Of a stretch of 64,000 nt of DNA, positions 21,036-32,239 are shown piece by piece (within the stretch, counting starts at the first letter, position 1; the number at the start of each line of letters is the position of its first letter). The notes below the pieces were generated by a model. It ran no database searches and was not told where the DNA came from. It saw nothing but the letters and a program-made list of their open reading frames with translations. Position numbers and translations under genes: made by a program. This DNA comes from Euborellia annulipes (lineage: Eukaryota > Arthropoda > Insecta > Dermaptera > Anisolabididae): the NCBI GenBank assembly GCA_023213315.1, contig JAKCPI010000352.1, positions 1-64,000 of the forward strand. Reading direction: 5' to 3'.

Positions 21036-21408
21036 CAGCGTTTTCCAAACTGTGAGGCGCGGACTAGTCTAAGGGGAGGCGCGAATATTAGCCACTGCGA
21101 GCAATTTTTTAAACTCAGCCAAAATTATTTATTTTATTGTGACGCAAGTCTAGGTCATCTTCAGAGCCGGAGCCCGACAATTAAAATTGTCATTTTTCAT
21201 TCAAAGTTTAATTTCAAAATTAAAATTGTCATTTTTCATTTAAAATTTTCACTCAAAATTAAAATTTCATTTATTCTCGCCACCGTCTCTTAAAGAAGGC
21301 CGAAACGTCACAATAATTTTGGCTCAATATGACTAGGATTTTTTTTTGTGACGCCGTTTTAATTTAAATTTATTATATATTTTAGCATTAAAAATTTTTG
21401 TTTTTGTA

Positions 21409-22263
21409 CTCTCTTAAAACGAATTAGTAGAATATTTACTTATTCAAACAGTAGGTAAGAAAATTACACCAAATTTAGTCATTTTGAGTAGAATCTACTA
21501 AGATATTTAGTAAATTTATTGGTTACTTTTAGATTAGTTATTTTTTACTAATTCAAAAAGTAGTTCATTCAATTCCGGCTGTCTGAGAAGCCAACATGGC
21601 CGACCAGCTGTTTGATCGGTTCCTTAATAAAGACATTTTTGGCAATATAAGGCTTTATTTAAGTAATAATAATACAAATAAATAATAATATTGAGATAAC
21701 TTGTATTTTTTGTTAAAAATTGCAGGAAATATATGTTAAGTCAAAACAGATAGATTCCAAATTTTTTTAAATTAATAAAATATTATTTTTTAAATGGTCA
21801 ATTAAGAAATATTTTTACTTAAAATTTAGTAAATATATTTCTTGATATAACGATAATTAGTTTTATTAAGTTTATTTAGAAATAAATTGCTGGGAAGGAA
21901 TATAGTAACATTCAAGTAAAAAGCATTGTTAACATCAGCGACATACTTATATACAAAATAACAGAGTAGTAAAAGTAAGTCAAGTTTAAGTGGGTTCGGC
22001 TAGAACTCGAGTCAGTAAACACAACTTTGGTCCCGGTGTCATCACACCTTATTTCATATACGTATCTTAAACGTTTCTTTTTTTTTTTTGGTCATTATTT
22101 TTTTAAAAATTCACTTTTTCAATTAGTGAATTTTTCATATTAATAATTTTTACTAATTGAAAAAGTGGATATCCACTATTTGCGGGTGGTCTACTTTGCA
22201 CATCTTAAAAAAGTGACTATACACTATAAATTAGTAGTTTTTTACTAATTCGTTTTTAGAGAG
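21409..22263. mobile_element. TA-duplicating MITE, CTCTCTTAAAACG ends
   Basis: Begins CTCTCTTAAAACGAATTAG and ends CTAATTCGTTTTTAGAGAG, flanked by TA. Interior is rich in ACTAATTCAAAAAGTAG-type short repeats in both orientations. 855 bp; no transposase. Probably Tc1/mariner-related by target choice. Confidence 0.7.
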
Positions 22264-22332
22264 TATTATTTTACAAAATGGGGGAGGGGGAGGCGTCATA
22301 TGGTTAAATATTTTTAAGGGAGGCGTTGTAAC

Positions 22333-22742
22333 TAGGGTCCGACCGAAACAAGATTTTCAGCCGAAACCGAAACCGAAACCGAATATTCGGCCTCAACCTT
22401 AGTTTCGGCCGAAACCGTAACCGAAACCGAAACTTGTATTTCCTATAAAAATTTTTTTTTTTTCATTTTACCTTTTTTTTTTTGAATTTTTTTTCCCTCC
22501 CGTGAAAATCATTTTACCTTTTTTTTAGGGAGACTAAAATTTTTTCTCCCTCAAGTGCAAATTATTTGACCATTTTTTTTTTTTTTGCATGCGAGTCTCA
22601 TCCCATTTTTTCAGACTCTGGTTTCGGCCGGCCGAAAGGTTCGGCCACTTTTTGGCCGAAACCGAAACTACGGCCGAAACCATGATTTTTGGCCGAAACT
22701 GGCCGAAACCGTAACCGAAACCGAATATTCGGTCGGTTCCTA
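22333..22742. mobile_element. hAT-type MITE, TAGGGTCCGACC end, copy 1
   Basis: Exact 8-bp duplication GTTGTAAC on both sides (22325-22332, 22743-22750). Ends TAGGGTCCGACCGAAAC and CGGTCGGTTCCTA. Both subterminal regions are packed with CCGAAAC hexamer-like repeats. 410 bp, non-coding; short frames such as arginine-rich ones reflect the repeat. Confidence 0.85.
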
Positions 22743-22854
22743 GTTGTAACATAAAGTTTGGAAACCACTGCCCTAAGGGGTCCAAATAACATACCAAAAA
22801 TGCAGAAATAATTCACGTTTTTTGCGATTTAAATGTCGATATTGACTGGCCCAA

Positions 22855-22930
22855 TGAAGTACAAGAGTAAAGTGTGCTTCAAACAATTTTGGAGACAAAA
22901 TGAGAATATACATTTTAAAGAGCATCTTTG
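22855..22930 (-). repeat. Family H copy 10, short fragment
   Basis: Only the GAAGTACAAGAGTAAAGTG to ACATTTTAAAGAGCATC part of the family is present. Confidence 0.55.
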
Positions 22931-23330
22931 AGATGTTTACACATGCATTTGATATTTCTCTAATTATTCTCGTAATAAATTTCTTTGTTGTTGTTGTTGT
23001 TGTTGTTGTCTTCACTTCTGTCTCTCTCTCAAGGTGATGTGTTCTCGTTATTTATGCACTGTTTAATATACCATTTAAAAAGACAAGGTCAGTTATAAGT
23101 CAAAAAGAATCATGAAGAATATAAATTAATTAATTATAATATAAGAAAAGAATATTAAATTAAATATTTCATTTAGATTACTTGCGAAAATTTATTTTAG
23201 ATGATGCCTTTAATTTTTAAATAGCATTCAACAAAGGGTTTAAAAAAAAAAGATTAATAAAATGTCAAAGAGTTTTAACATAGCTGAATTTCAAAAAATT
23301 TGGTCCAATGGAAGCTGCCGTAATAATAAT
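22931..23330. other. AT-rich spacer with TTG microsatellite
   Basis: A (TTG)n tract lies at about 22987-23009. No gene recognised. Confidence 0.35.
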
Positions 23331-23337
23331 TAATAGG

Positions 23338-23495
23338 TATGTTCGATTATGGCTCAATGGGCGCCCGAGGGCGTCCGGCGCATGCGTAGTGAGGAAGATT
23401 ACATGCGCAGTAATGAAATGCAATATACTTTTCCTTAATGCGCATGCGCCGGACGCCTTCGGGCGCCCACTGTGCCATAATCGAACAGACGTAAT
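23338..23495. mobile_element. GC-rich foldback MITE, copy 1
   Basis: Imperfect palindrome: TGTTCGATTATGG at the left and CCATAATCGAACA at the right, then GGGCGCCC and CGTCCGGCGCATGCG in both arms. The centre is about 40 bases. A diverged copy lies at 23958-24088. Target duplication not clear. Confidence 0.65.
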
Positions 23496-23759
23496 AACTT
23501 ATTTTTACCTCCGGTTGATCCCTTGTTTTAACAACTTCATACGACCATTTAGGACTACAAATTCGCCAAACATCACTCTAATCCAATGAATAGTTCCAGA
23601 GATATAAGCAAAATGAAGTTACACGTTTATAAGTAAGGATATTTTATTGCATTTTTCGGGTCCTTATGACCTGAAAGGTATATAAATAAATAGAGAAGTT
23701 TAGATTTTTCACGTTAATAGCGTGTACGTATTAAATAATATAAAGAGAAAAGACACATG

Positions 23760-24090
23760 TTAAAATTTTAAATATTCTTAAGAATTATTTTTTATAATTT
23801 TTTTTTTTGCGCCTCCTTTTTTGAGAATTTTGGGACCCGAGTATTTATTTCTCTAGGACTCTCCATAATGCCCTCTATAAAACCTAAAAATTTCGTTTCA
23901 AAATGGTCAAACAGAGTACTACAGATAAGACAAACACTCAGCTATTATATACAGTAATAGATCTGTCCGAGGGCGCATGCGCATTAAGGAAAAGCGTATT
24001 GCTTTTCGTTACTGCGCATGTGCTCTTCCTCACTATGCATGCGCCTTCGGACGCCCACTGACGACGCTTAATCGAACAGACCTAATATAA
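23760..24090. mobile_element. Family D remnant followed by GC-rich foldback copy 2
   Basis: About 23760-23945 resembles the family D block (GAATTTTGGGACCCGAGTAT, TTTCGTTTCAAAAT, GGTCAAACAGAG). The foldback at 23958-24088 has GGGCGCATGCGCATTAAGG and TATGCATGCGCC in its arms and ends TAATCGAACAGACC. Confidence 0.5.
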
Positions 24091-25463
24091 GAGGACGAGA
24101 TTCTATATTCTTTGAAATTTATTCATTTGGATTACCTGGAGTATTTGGAAATTAAATAAATTTGACTCTTTGACTCAATCATATCCTTTAAATGAAGTGA
24201 TATCTGAAGTTAGATAAGATTTTTATATCATAATTCAAAGAAATTTGGGCGGAGCCCATGACAAAAGTATATAGCCCGCCGAGGGCGGACTGCGTAATTT
24301 CTTTCTATCTATCTGTCTAATTACCATCATTAAAGAAGAAAGGTATTATTTAACCAGTCAGTGTGTGTGTGCTACGAAGACATAACATTTTTTTTTTTTT
24401 ATTTATTACGTTGCATACTAAATAAATTAAGAAATTCACACACACTAAAAGGTATATTAAATTTCCAAGATGAATTGTTCCCACTCAGGTTCTGATAGAA
24501 ATCAGTTAATAAAAATAGGTCAGAGGTGATGAACTCTGGACTTTATAATACACCTTGCATTTGATTTCTTTTATATATATATATATTTTTATTTTTTTAT
24601 ATATAGAATTATCAGCTTGAAGAAGGACGTGATTTGAATAATCAAAATTATGAATTTTTTTTGCAAAATCTTCCCAAAGACCACCCAAAATTTTTTTTAG
24701 AGGAAAGCATCAGCCACGAAGATCGTTGATTAGCAAGATCAAAAAGCACAAGATTGGGGACCCTTAGAAACAAGAGTGTGGAGCGTCTCCACTAATAAAT
24801 TAATAATAATCACAGAAGAAGAGTTAAAGGAAAATCATCGCCAGTGCTTACACTTAAAGACAGTACATGTTTAATTTGCCTGTATTTTAATCAGGGCCGG
24901 CGCAAAGCCCATGCCAAACATGTGGGACTTGAATTTTACTTCCCCGCTATTATATGTAATAAAATATAAGGGAAAGTATTATGATCGCAAAAAAAAAAAA
25001 AATCATATACGTTTGGTCATAACGATCTTCAGAAACGCATGGAACTATTAAGATGAAGTTTGGAAAGAAATATTTTCTTCATTATTTAGTTTTACATATT
25101 GTTTTTCACTTAAGGAAAATATGTTTTACAATTTGAATTTTTGTTTAGACACTTTAACATATCGACGATACTTGGATTATCCTGATGCATATGTGTGTTG
25201 AAATTTCTTCTTTAGGGTCTGCTATTTCTTTAATAAATAAACGGGAAGTTTTATTCTCTTCTAGCTTATCTAGTTCTTTAGAATGATTCCAGGAGTATCC
25301 TCCCTCAGATCATAGTTATTCAGAGGTTGTAAGTTTGAATAATTTTTAAGATAGCAAAATAGTGCAATGGATTTAAGATTCATAGTCTTTTAAACAATGC
25401 CCACACTTTGCTGTTGCTTAAATTAAAATCTGTCTTTAATATACTTGAGGAAAAAAAAAACAT
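24091..25463. other. Unassigned AT-rich sequence
   Basis: Contains TTTGGGCGGAGCCCATGAC near 24246 and AGCCCGCCGAGGGCGGACTG near 24272, which look like mobile-element ends, plus a GAAGATCGTTGAT segment near 24718 shared with about 4918 and followed in both by AACAAGAGTGTGGA. No gene. Confidence 0.35.
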
Positions 25464-25935
25464 TCATTTTATAACTAAACAAGTGAAACTCTCTAAAATA
25501 ATAAATATATGTACGGGATTTGAGCGTTCTATCTTTCCGTCAGTATTCGGATGTCTGATGAGTCGCCGAGTGTAGCTTTCTTTCAGCCGTTCCATGTAAT
25601 CGCCGAGTTCTACTATTTCTAGAGCGTGTCGGATGATTGGGTTGTTTATTGGAGGAGGGAAGGCTTTGATTCGTAGTGCCTTGTTTTGGATTCCAGTTAG
25701 CAGTTTTAGGTTTGTTGGAGCAGGTACTATTGAGGAAGAGTGGAGTGCCATAGGTGATCTGATGATTGATTTGTAGAGCAGGAGCTTTGAGTCAATGTTT
25801 AGCTGACTTGTGCCCTTTATTCAATGTCAGAGCATTCTTATCGCTGTCCTTGCTGTGTTTGCTATTGCTTTGCAGTGGGGTGACCAGGTTAGTCTTCTGT
25901 CTAGCCAGATTCCCAGATATTTGGCGCGCGGTTTC
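25464..25935 (-). pseudogene. Non-LTR retrotransposon reverse-transcriptase tail (Jockey-like)
   Basis: On the minus strand one frame reads KPRAKYLGIWLDRRLTW, then SPHCKAIANTARTAIRML, two stop codons, then LNIDSKLLLYKSIIRSPMA and NKALRI, FPPPINNPIIRHALEI, ELGDYMERLKESYTRRLIRH. This order (YLGI-LD-LTW, then LLYKSIIRP-like, then IQNKALR and the NP-IRH stretch) is the familiar C-terminal region after the catalytic domain in Jockey-type LINE ORF2. The in-frame stops and the missing catalytic domain upstream show a dead, 5'-truncated copy. It could represent the class of LINE that mobilised the SINEs here, but that is inference. Confidence 0.75.
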
Positions 25936-26204
25936 TAACTGGTTTGATGGCCTGTTTCCAGTACTTTAAGTAGCAGTTTATTTTCTTTGAGTATTTTTAA
26001 GAACTTTGGCAATTTTGTAGTCCCAATTGGGCCTAAGAAGATATTAAATCTTGAACTGAATCGAACCGCTGCAAGCGGTAAATTATTATCGCGAACCACG
26101 ATTTTTCATCTTCCTCTGGACCAAATATTTTGAAACTCGTTCGTAATAGGAAGAAGTTTGCAGCCAAATAAAAAGAGCCTCTATTGTTAAACAAACTCTT
26201 TAAT

Positions 26205-26250
26205 CCGGACGTTTCGGCATAGGCTTACTCTGCCATCATCAGCCTTCCAA
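26205..26250 (-). ncRNA. Hammerhead-ribozyme-like motif 7 (left arm)
   Basis: Minus strand CTGATGA at 26242-26236, extra T, helix II GGCA/TGCC around an 11-base loop, GAAAC, GTC, then CGGATT. ACGT gives a 2-bp palindromic helix III. Helix I is weak. Confidence 0.45.
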
Positions 26251-26431
26251 GCTAGAAGTCATCAAACATTCACATAACATTTCATTATTATAACATGGCA
26301 ATTACATTAATATTAACAGTATAAAGGTGTTACATGTATTACTTACAGTACATCTTTATACTGTAAATATTAATGTAATTGCCATGTTATAATAATGTAT
26401 TGTTATGTGAATGTTTGATGACTTCTAGCTT

Positions 26432-26478
26432 GGAAGGCTGATGATGGCAGAGTAAACCTATGCCGAAACGTCCGGATT
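26432..26478 (+). ncRNA. Hammerhead-ribozyme-like motif 8 (right arm)
   Basis: CTGATGA at 26438-26444, extra T, GGCA (26446-26449) pairing with TGCC (26461-26464), GAAAC at 26465-26469, GTC at 26470-26472. Mirror of motif 7. Confidence 0.45.
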
Positions 26479-26542
26479 AAAGAGTTTGTTTAACAATAGA
26501 GGCTCTTTTTATTTGGCTGCAAACATCTTCCTATTACGAACG

Positions 26543-27221
26543 ATTTTATATACAGCCACGCAATTATTATAATATTTTGAAACTCTGCCATAATAGTTAG
26601 GACGATAGCATCTAGATCTGGATCAAATTTCATGACAATCGGTTCAGTAAGATGGTATGCGTAAAAAAATTTCAAAGTTCGTTTTTTCATAGAATATATC
26701 GAGATAAAATTAAGTATTTAATTAAATTATATAATTAATAAATAGACAACGAAGTTACAAAACTTTCCCGCTTTTAAATGGATAGTTATATAGCGGGAAA
26801 ATTTTGCAACCTCTTTGCCTATTTATTATCAGTTATTTTTTCCAATTCTTGGGGCTTCATCTCCCCCCCCCTTTCTGTTACAATCAAACCCTTCCAAGTG
26901 AAATAATAAAAGGGGAACTATTCACACTACTCCAAGATGTAGTGTTCAATTAAAAAGAAATAAAATTTCTTCACATGCTGATTTATTAAAATCAAAAAGT
27001 GTGTGTGTGTGTGTGTTTTGATTGCTTTACGAGAGAGAGAGAGAAAGAGAGAATTGCGAGTGCGAAAAAATTCAATAACAAACTTTACGAGGTCAAGGAA
27101 ACAAACATTTCAATTGCTCTTAACCGTGAAAAAAAAAAAAATTCATGGTATCAATTTTTGCACAATTCATTGACCCGAAGTAAAAATATAAATATTATTA
27201 CATCAAGTGCATAAATAATAT
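26543..27221. other. AT-rich spacer with GT and GA microsatellites
   Basis: (GT)n at about 26999-27016 and a GAGA tract near 27031-27052. No gene recognised. Confidence 0.35.
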
Positions 27222-27722
27222 AAAAAATCTGGTGTGACTGCTTGCACAGCACACAACTTTCTCTTACCCTTCGGTAGGAGAAATTGGGTTGTGCACCGTG
27301 CTAGTCATACCAGATTTTTTGTGTCGAGATATATTTAGGCTCTAGCCTTTAGTTCCAAACTTGACCACGCGATGATTCATAGATGGCGCTGAGCTACGAA
27401 TGCTTCCACGTCAGTAAAGTGTACTTCAAACGATTTCCACGAAAAAATTCACTGATATACTTTTTAAAGAGCATCTAAAAACTAGTACATTTATGAATTT
27501 TAAACAAAATCGTTTCGGCTAATTTTGAGAAAATCGACAAAAAACTGAAAAAGTACATCAGTAAAGTACTAGTACTCTTTGGTCGATTTTGTTCAAAAGC
27601 TTATTTTCACCCTTTGAGAAAGTGTCTAACTTAAATATAAAATTTCATCCTCGTAGCTCTTTTAGTTTCTGAGATATTTTGTTCACAGACACACACACAG
27701 ACAGACCATGTCGCGAAAACCA
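27222..27722 (-). repeat. Family H copy 11
   Basis: Hairpin arms AATCTGGTGTGACTG and AGTCATACCAGATTTTTT, then a diverged middle, then the AGTACATCAGTAAAGTACTA palindromic block, and truncation after CATGTCGCGAAAACC. The proposed native 5' end is missing. Confidence 0.75.
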
Positions 27723-27914
27723 TAAAAGAAATAAAAAATAAAAAAAATAATTTTAGGGAAACACGCTAGATCTAAATTGAATTAATTATAGCTCTAAACC
27801 ACCTAAATTATCTCCCTATTAAAAAAAATCGGTTCAGTAGTTTCTGAGTCTGCGAGTTACTGACAGACAGGCTTTGTCTTTAATATAATATAAAGAATAG
27901 ATTACATTTATTAT

Positions 27915-28035
27915 ATTGGCGGAAAAGTAACGGATGTTTAATTTATTTGAGAAAGCTCCTCGACGTTTTGGATTCAATAAGATTCCTTCATCAGGACATT
28001 GCCAAATTATCAAATCAATTTTCTTATTTAATTCA
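27915..28035 (-). mobile_element. Penelope-like single end with ribozyme-like motif
   Basis: One arm only: the motif at 27953-28002 on the minus strand with AT-rich flanks. No inverted partner was found nearby. Confidence 0.35.
27953..28002 (-). ncRNA. Hammerhead-ribozyme-like motif 9 (G12 mutated)
   Basis: Minus strand CTGATGA at 27994-27988, extra A, helix II GGAATC/GAATCC with one A-A mismatch and loop TTATT, then AAAAC instead of GAAAC, then GTC. The core G to A change should abolish cleavage. Confidence 0.4.
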
Positions 28036-28449
28036 ATCAAAATAAATAAAAACGAGAAAGAGTTTTCATTTAGATAAATAAAATTTATTATTCTGTCTGT
28101 GTGCTTTGTTTAAATTGAAACCTTTTTTTTTTTTTTTTTTAATGAGCGCACCTGTTTCACTAACTGCCTCAACTTCTCTAAGCAAAAAACGGATCATCCA
28201 ATTAAAATGAAAAGAAACTTTATTTTTATTTATTTATTTTTTTTTTTTACAACATCTTGAGCAACAATCATGCAACAATCCAAGTTTGATTTAAAGCAAA
28301 GTCGATTTTTTTTTTTTTTTCTGACACTTTTCTTTTTTCACATATAGTATTTCGGCTACAGCGGGCCATTTATGCTTGACAGATATATAAATGATTGAAT
28401 GAGAACCAGAAAGTGGGACAAAGTTATTTAATAATCTTTTTTTTATTAT

Positions 28450-28872
28450 TATTGAAATTCCTATCGGGATCCCCGTTTATTTACCCGAGGTGCTTACGTG
28501 TACGGAGACACACACCTCAAACCCAACCGGCCTCTGGCCGTAGCCATCTACCGGCACCCCGTGAAGTTACATCATTTTCTATCTCTAGCTCCTCCTCCTG
28601 CTCTCGTCTCTAGCTAGTGAACTAATCCTTATTTCTGGTTCCAACCGGCTCCTTATATCCAACCTCTTCTATGCTATGGAGGATGTCCTGGTTTGAGGAG
28701 GGACTCCCTCAGCACCGGCGTGTAGCCTACTCCTTTCGAAGAATGCATCACTGAGAGGGAACCTTCTTTACGTCCCTTCCACAGGACGGGATGCCACAGC
28801 AACTCCCTCTCCTCTTAGAGTTGCCTGAGGGCTATTGTGGAAAGATCCTATATTCCAATCCAGTGCTTGCTT
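28450..28872. repeat. Repeat F, long form
   Basis: ATCCCCGTTTATTTACCCGA through CAAACCCAACCGGCCTCTGG to CCACAGGACGGGATG and CTCCCTCTCCTC is shared with 49165-49330, where about 200 bases are missing. A 72-residue frame crosses it without a recognisable domain. Nature unknown, GC-richer than average. Confidence 0.5.
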
Positions 28873-28904
28873 GAGGATTTGTTTACATTAAATAAATATT
28901 TTTA

Positions 28905-28993
28905 TTTAATGAAAAATCCCGCATGCCAAGGATTTGAACATGGATCTTCTTTGCAGAAGCTGACACCCTAGCTCACTACACCAGCGAGCCCTC
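28905..28993 (-). repeat. tRNA-like SINE, third family, copy 2
   Basis: Minus strand GGGCTCGCTGGTGTAGTGAG (A-box-like) and ATGTTCAAATCCTTGG (B-box-like), ending in GGGATTTTT. Same head as 6756-6822. Confidence 0.55.
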
Positions 28994-29004
28994 TTTAATA
29001 ATCT

Positions 29005-29262
29005 AGGCCTACATTTAATTATAAAACAATTTTTATTATTTTTCATTTGAGAGATTTAATTATTTATTTATTATTGAGCAAATTCTAGATTTTCTGGAAT
29101 TATTTGCGCTTCTTTTGAAAATTTAGGAACCCGAGTATTTTCCTGAACTCTCCATAATGTTCTCTATAAGATTGTAAAATTTCGTTTCAAAATTCTAGCG
29201 GGAAGTTGGTCAAACAGAGCGTGACACACGGGTGGACGGACATACGGACAGCCCGCTATTAT
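29005..29262 (-). repeat. Family D copy
   Basis: Blocks ACAATTTTTATTATTTTTCA, AACCCGAGTATTTTCC, AAATTTCGTTTCAAAATTC, GGGAAGTTGGTCAAACAGAG and a short GGACGGACATACGGACAG tract, ending CCGCTATTATATATATT. Read on the minus strand the microsatellite lies near the start, as in HINE elements. Confidence 0.6.
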
Positions 29263-29332
29263 ATATATTTAAAGAAGACTCACATGAAGAGGTCAGAAAA
29301 AGATGTTCGAAACCAGTGGCTAATTTTTTATT

Positions 29333-31247
29333 TAAAAAATCTGGTGTGACTGGCGCACAGCACACAACTTTCTCTTACCTTCGGTAATCGAAAGTTGTGT
29401 TCTGTGCTTGTCACACCAGATTTTTTGTGTCGACATGTATTTAGTTCCCGGCAGTAGGGAATATTTGAATTCAGATGTAAAATTTATAAGTATGGGAAAA
29501 TATTTATATTTTGTTACCATGGCAACCATTTCTCCTATCTTTCCTATGAAATACAAGAGTAAAGTGTGCTTCAAACAATTTTGAGGGCAAAACGAGAATA
29601 TACATTTGATAGAGCATCTAAAAAATAATTGATTTTTGAATTTTAATCAAAATCGTTAGAGCGAATTTTGAGAAAATCGAAAAAAAACTGAAAAAGTACA
29701 TCAGTAAAGTACTAGTACTCTTTGGCCGATTTTGATTAAAAGCTTATTTTTCCGGTCCCGGGGGTGTTTAACTTAAATATAAAATTTCAGCCTCATAGCT
29801 CAATTCCTTCATGCTTAAAATTTGACACACACCCACCCACACACAGACAGACCATGTCGCGAAAACCACTTTTTTGGATTCAGGGGACCTCAAAACGTGA
29901 AGATCCATCAAAATCTCGACATCGAATTTTTGACATGAAACCAATACTTTCTCTCTATATATATATTACATATATACATAGGTAGGGACACGAAAAAAGT
30001 ATCGATACTTCCTGGTATCGATACTTTTGTTTCGATACTAGTACTTTTTTTACTCGATACTTTTCTTTCGATACTTTACTCATATGAGTACTTGATTGCC
30101 GGTATCGAATGAAAAGTACTCATTCAAATATAATTTTTTTTTTTTAAGTTTTTTCGGCATCTTAGGTCATATAGACAGACTTTAAACGTTGTACAAATAT
30201 TTTAATTGCCATTCTACCAAAGAATATAGTATATTCTTTTATATTTTTTTTTCTCTCGTTGATATATAACAGAAGGTCGATATTTGTGGGATAGACTTTA
30301 TTTCATCATATTCCTAATAATTATTTATTAATAATGGAAAATTTGATACAATTTAATAAAAACCCTTCAATTTAATAACATGTCTAATATAATTTTTTTT
30401 TTTTTGTATGATTGCAAACTATATTCACTAAATTTAAAAGTGCGAAAATATTAAATAGAAAAGCCAAATTATAAACTAAATAATAACACTTGTCGATAAG
30501 GTTTAATTCACAAGAAATCTGATTAGTGAATTTAGTACTTTTTTTTATAGTGAATTCAGATATGTAATTAGAATTTTTCCATCAGGCACAGTTTTAGATA
30601 TATAGAGAAAAGAAAATTTTAATAGAAAATGTGCTCTAAAACGGGTCTTATTTTGAATTTTCAAGATTTTTTTTTAAACTTAAAAAACTCGATTTTTCTA
30701 AATTTTGAGCCGTTTACGGCACGTCTAAATTATTGGGGTGAAACTTTATATGTATTAAAACTATCTGCATATTTTTAAGCGGAGTCGACTTAAAAAAATC
30801 TGATGGGGAAAAACTGAAATGATATTTGAATTTATGAAAAATATTTCTAGAATCTCCTATCTTTATCTTTGTTTTTGTGAAAGAAAAAAAGTTCATTTTT
30901 GTCGATCAGTGAAAATGGACGGACTTTTATTTTGGCGAAATCCGTATTTTGGTTGAGAAAGCCCCCCCCCCCCTGATGCTCATTACTTTGGGAAAATGGC
31001 ATACCAGTATACCCCATTGATCTTCCGTTTAGCCCTTTGAACGACGTCAGGAGCCTAAGATGCCGAAAAAACTTAAAAAAGGAAAAATACTCATTCATCA
31101 AAAAATACTCGATACCTACTGGTATCGATACCTTTCATCCGATACTTTCTGGTATCGATACTTTCCTTTCGATACGATACCAAGTACAAGTATCGATACT
31201 TTTTTTCGATACCGTATCCCTATACATAGGTAAGAGAAAGTAAAAAA
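29333..31247 (-). repeat. Family H copy 12, split by a hAT element
   Basis: Near-complete copy: hairpin at 29335-29425, (CACCCACCCACACACAGACAG)-type tract at about 29829, and the end sequence TACATAGG|TAAGAGAAAGT divided by the element at 29983-31222. Excising that element and one duplication restores the standard family end. Confidence 0.85.
29983..31222. mobile_element. hAT-type element, TAGGGACACG end, TATCGATAC arrays
   Basis: Exact 8-bp duplication TACATAGG (29975-29982, 31223-31230). Ends TAGGGACACG and CGTATCCCTA. Both subterminal 100-130 bases consist of repeated GTATCGATACTTT motifs. The middle (30480-30830) shares segments with 38546-38890. 1,240 bp without a transposase frame. Confidence 0.85.
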
Positions 31248-31424
31248 TTAATATTCTGATGTTATTATAACAATAAAATTAAAGAGTAATTTATTATAAA
31301 CTAGCCCCTTCACCTGCTTTCCTCACTTTAGGAGGAGTTGCCAAACCAAATGTGCCTCAACTCGCCTTTTTAATCGCCTGCCGAAATTTTCCAATTGTTT
31401 TGAGAAGAAAATGAAAATAAGAAG

Positions 31425-31660
31425 AAAAAATGAAAAATTTAATTATATAACAATTTTTATTATATTTAATTTGAGAGATTTAATTATTATAATTAATTGA
31501 CTTTAGTTTTCTTAGGGAGAGTTAAAACTAATTGCTTTCTTGTGGGAAAATTCAGCAATTTTTGAGCCTCCCCATTTGGGTATTTTTCCTCAACTCTTCA
31601 TGTGGTATAAGAATGCGGAATTTTAATTCCAACTAGAGTTGACGGACATGGCACTACGAA
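31425..31660 (-). repeat. Family D copy
   Basis: ATTTAATTATATAACAATTT, TTTTTGAGCCTCCCCATTTG, GGTATTTTTCCTCAACTC and GAATTTTAATTCCAACTAGA follow the family order, ending soon after GACGGACATGG. Diverged. Confidence 0.5.
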
Positions 31661-32239
31661 ACTATATATTTACGGTATATAACCCCCCCCCCTAAGGGAG
31701 TAGAGATAAATAGAAATGTTCTCCCATTTATTTGCAATCTGGAATAATTTTAATTTCACTGTTTGTTATATAATAAATACATAAAAATAACAACACGTTA
31801 ATTTTCAAGGTGAACCTTTTCAGAATCTTGGAAATATTTCGTGATAATTATAAATTAGAGAGAAAGGAAGGAATCTGAGAAGCAAGCGAACTTTTTCTAA
31901 ATAATCTCAGAGAGTGAATTTTCTTCTTTGCTTGGTTGCTTTAAATTTTAAATGTCTTGAATCTGAATTGAACAGTAGAGAGAGGAGAGAGAGAGAGAGA
32001 GAGAGAAGCAGGTAATCCAAAGCAGGTGGCTGGCTGGCTGGCAACTGCGGTTCCAGCCAGCAACATTCTTCTTTTATTTTTTTTTTTTTTTTTTTAGACT
32101 GCCTTTATGTCAGAATCCATCGACAATATTCAAATGGGTATTTAAGTTATGTTATTGTGATTATGTCGTGATTTTAATGGAAATACATGGTTTAAGATGG
32201 TTTAAGATCAAAAAAATCGTTCCAAAACTATTGTAATAG
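31661..32239. other. AT-rich spacer with GA microsatellite
   Basis: (GA)n at about 31979-32008 and a short GGCT repeat at 32027-32042. No gene recognised. Confidence 0.35.

Larger units (their letters stand above)
21036..22770. mobile_element. hAT-type MITE copy 2 with three nested insertions
   Basis: Exact 8-bp duplication CCCTAAGG at 21028-21035 and 22771-22778. Ends CAGCGTTTTCCAAACT and AGTTTGGAAACCACTG, opposite in orientation to the copy at 15996. Contains the same internal foldback (about 21113-21345), then a TA-duplicating MITE (21409-22263), then the TTTCGG-rich hAT MITE (22333-22742). Removing the last two restores a copy close to 15996-16456 in length. Confidence 0.85.
26138..26542. 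mobile_element. Penelope-like foldback, arms about 170 bp
   Basis: The outer ends CGTTCGTAATAGGAAGA and TCTTCCTATTACGAACG and everything inward to about 26310/26370 are near-perfect inverted repeats, including the GCAGCCAAATAAAAAGAGCC module. Both arms carry a hammerhead-like motif, minus strand on the left, plus on the right. A possible duplication ATATTTTGAAACTC occurs at about 26125 and 26571. Confidence 0.7.

Noticed and set aside
29290..29330. ATGAAGA ... TTCGAAAC as a ribozyme motif
   Set aside because: No pairing helix could be drawn between the two blocks.
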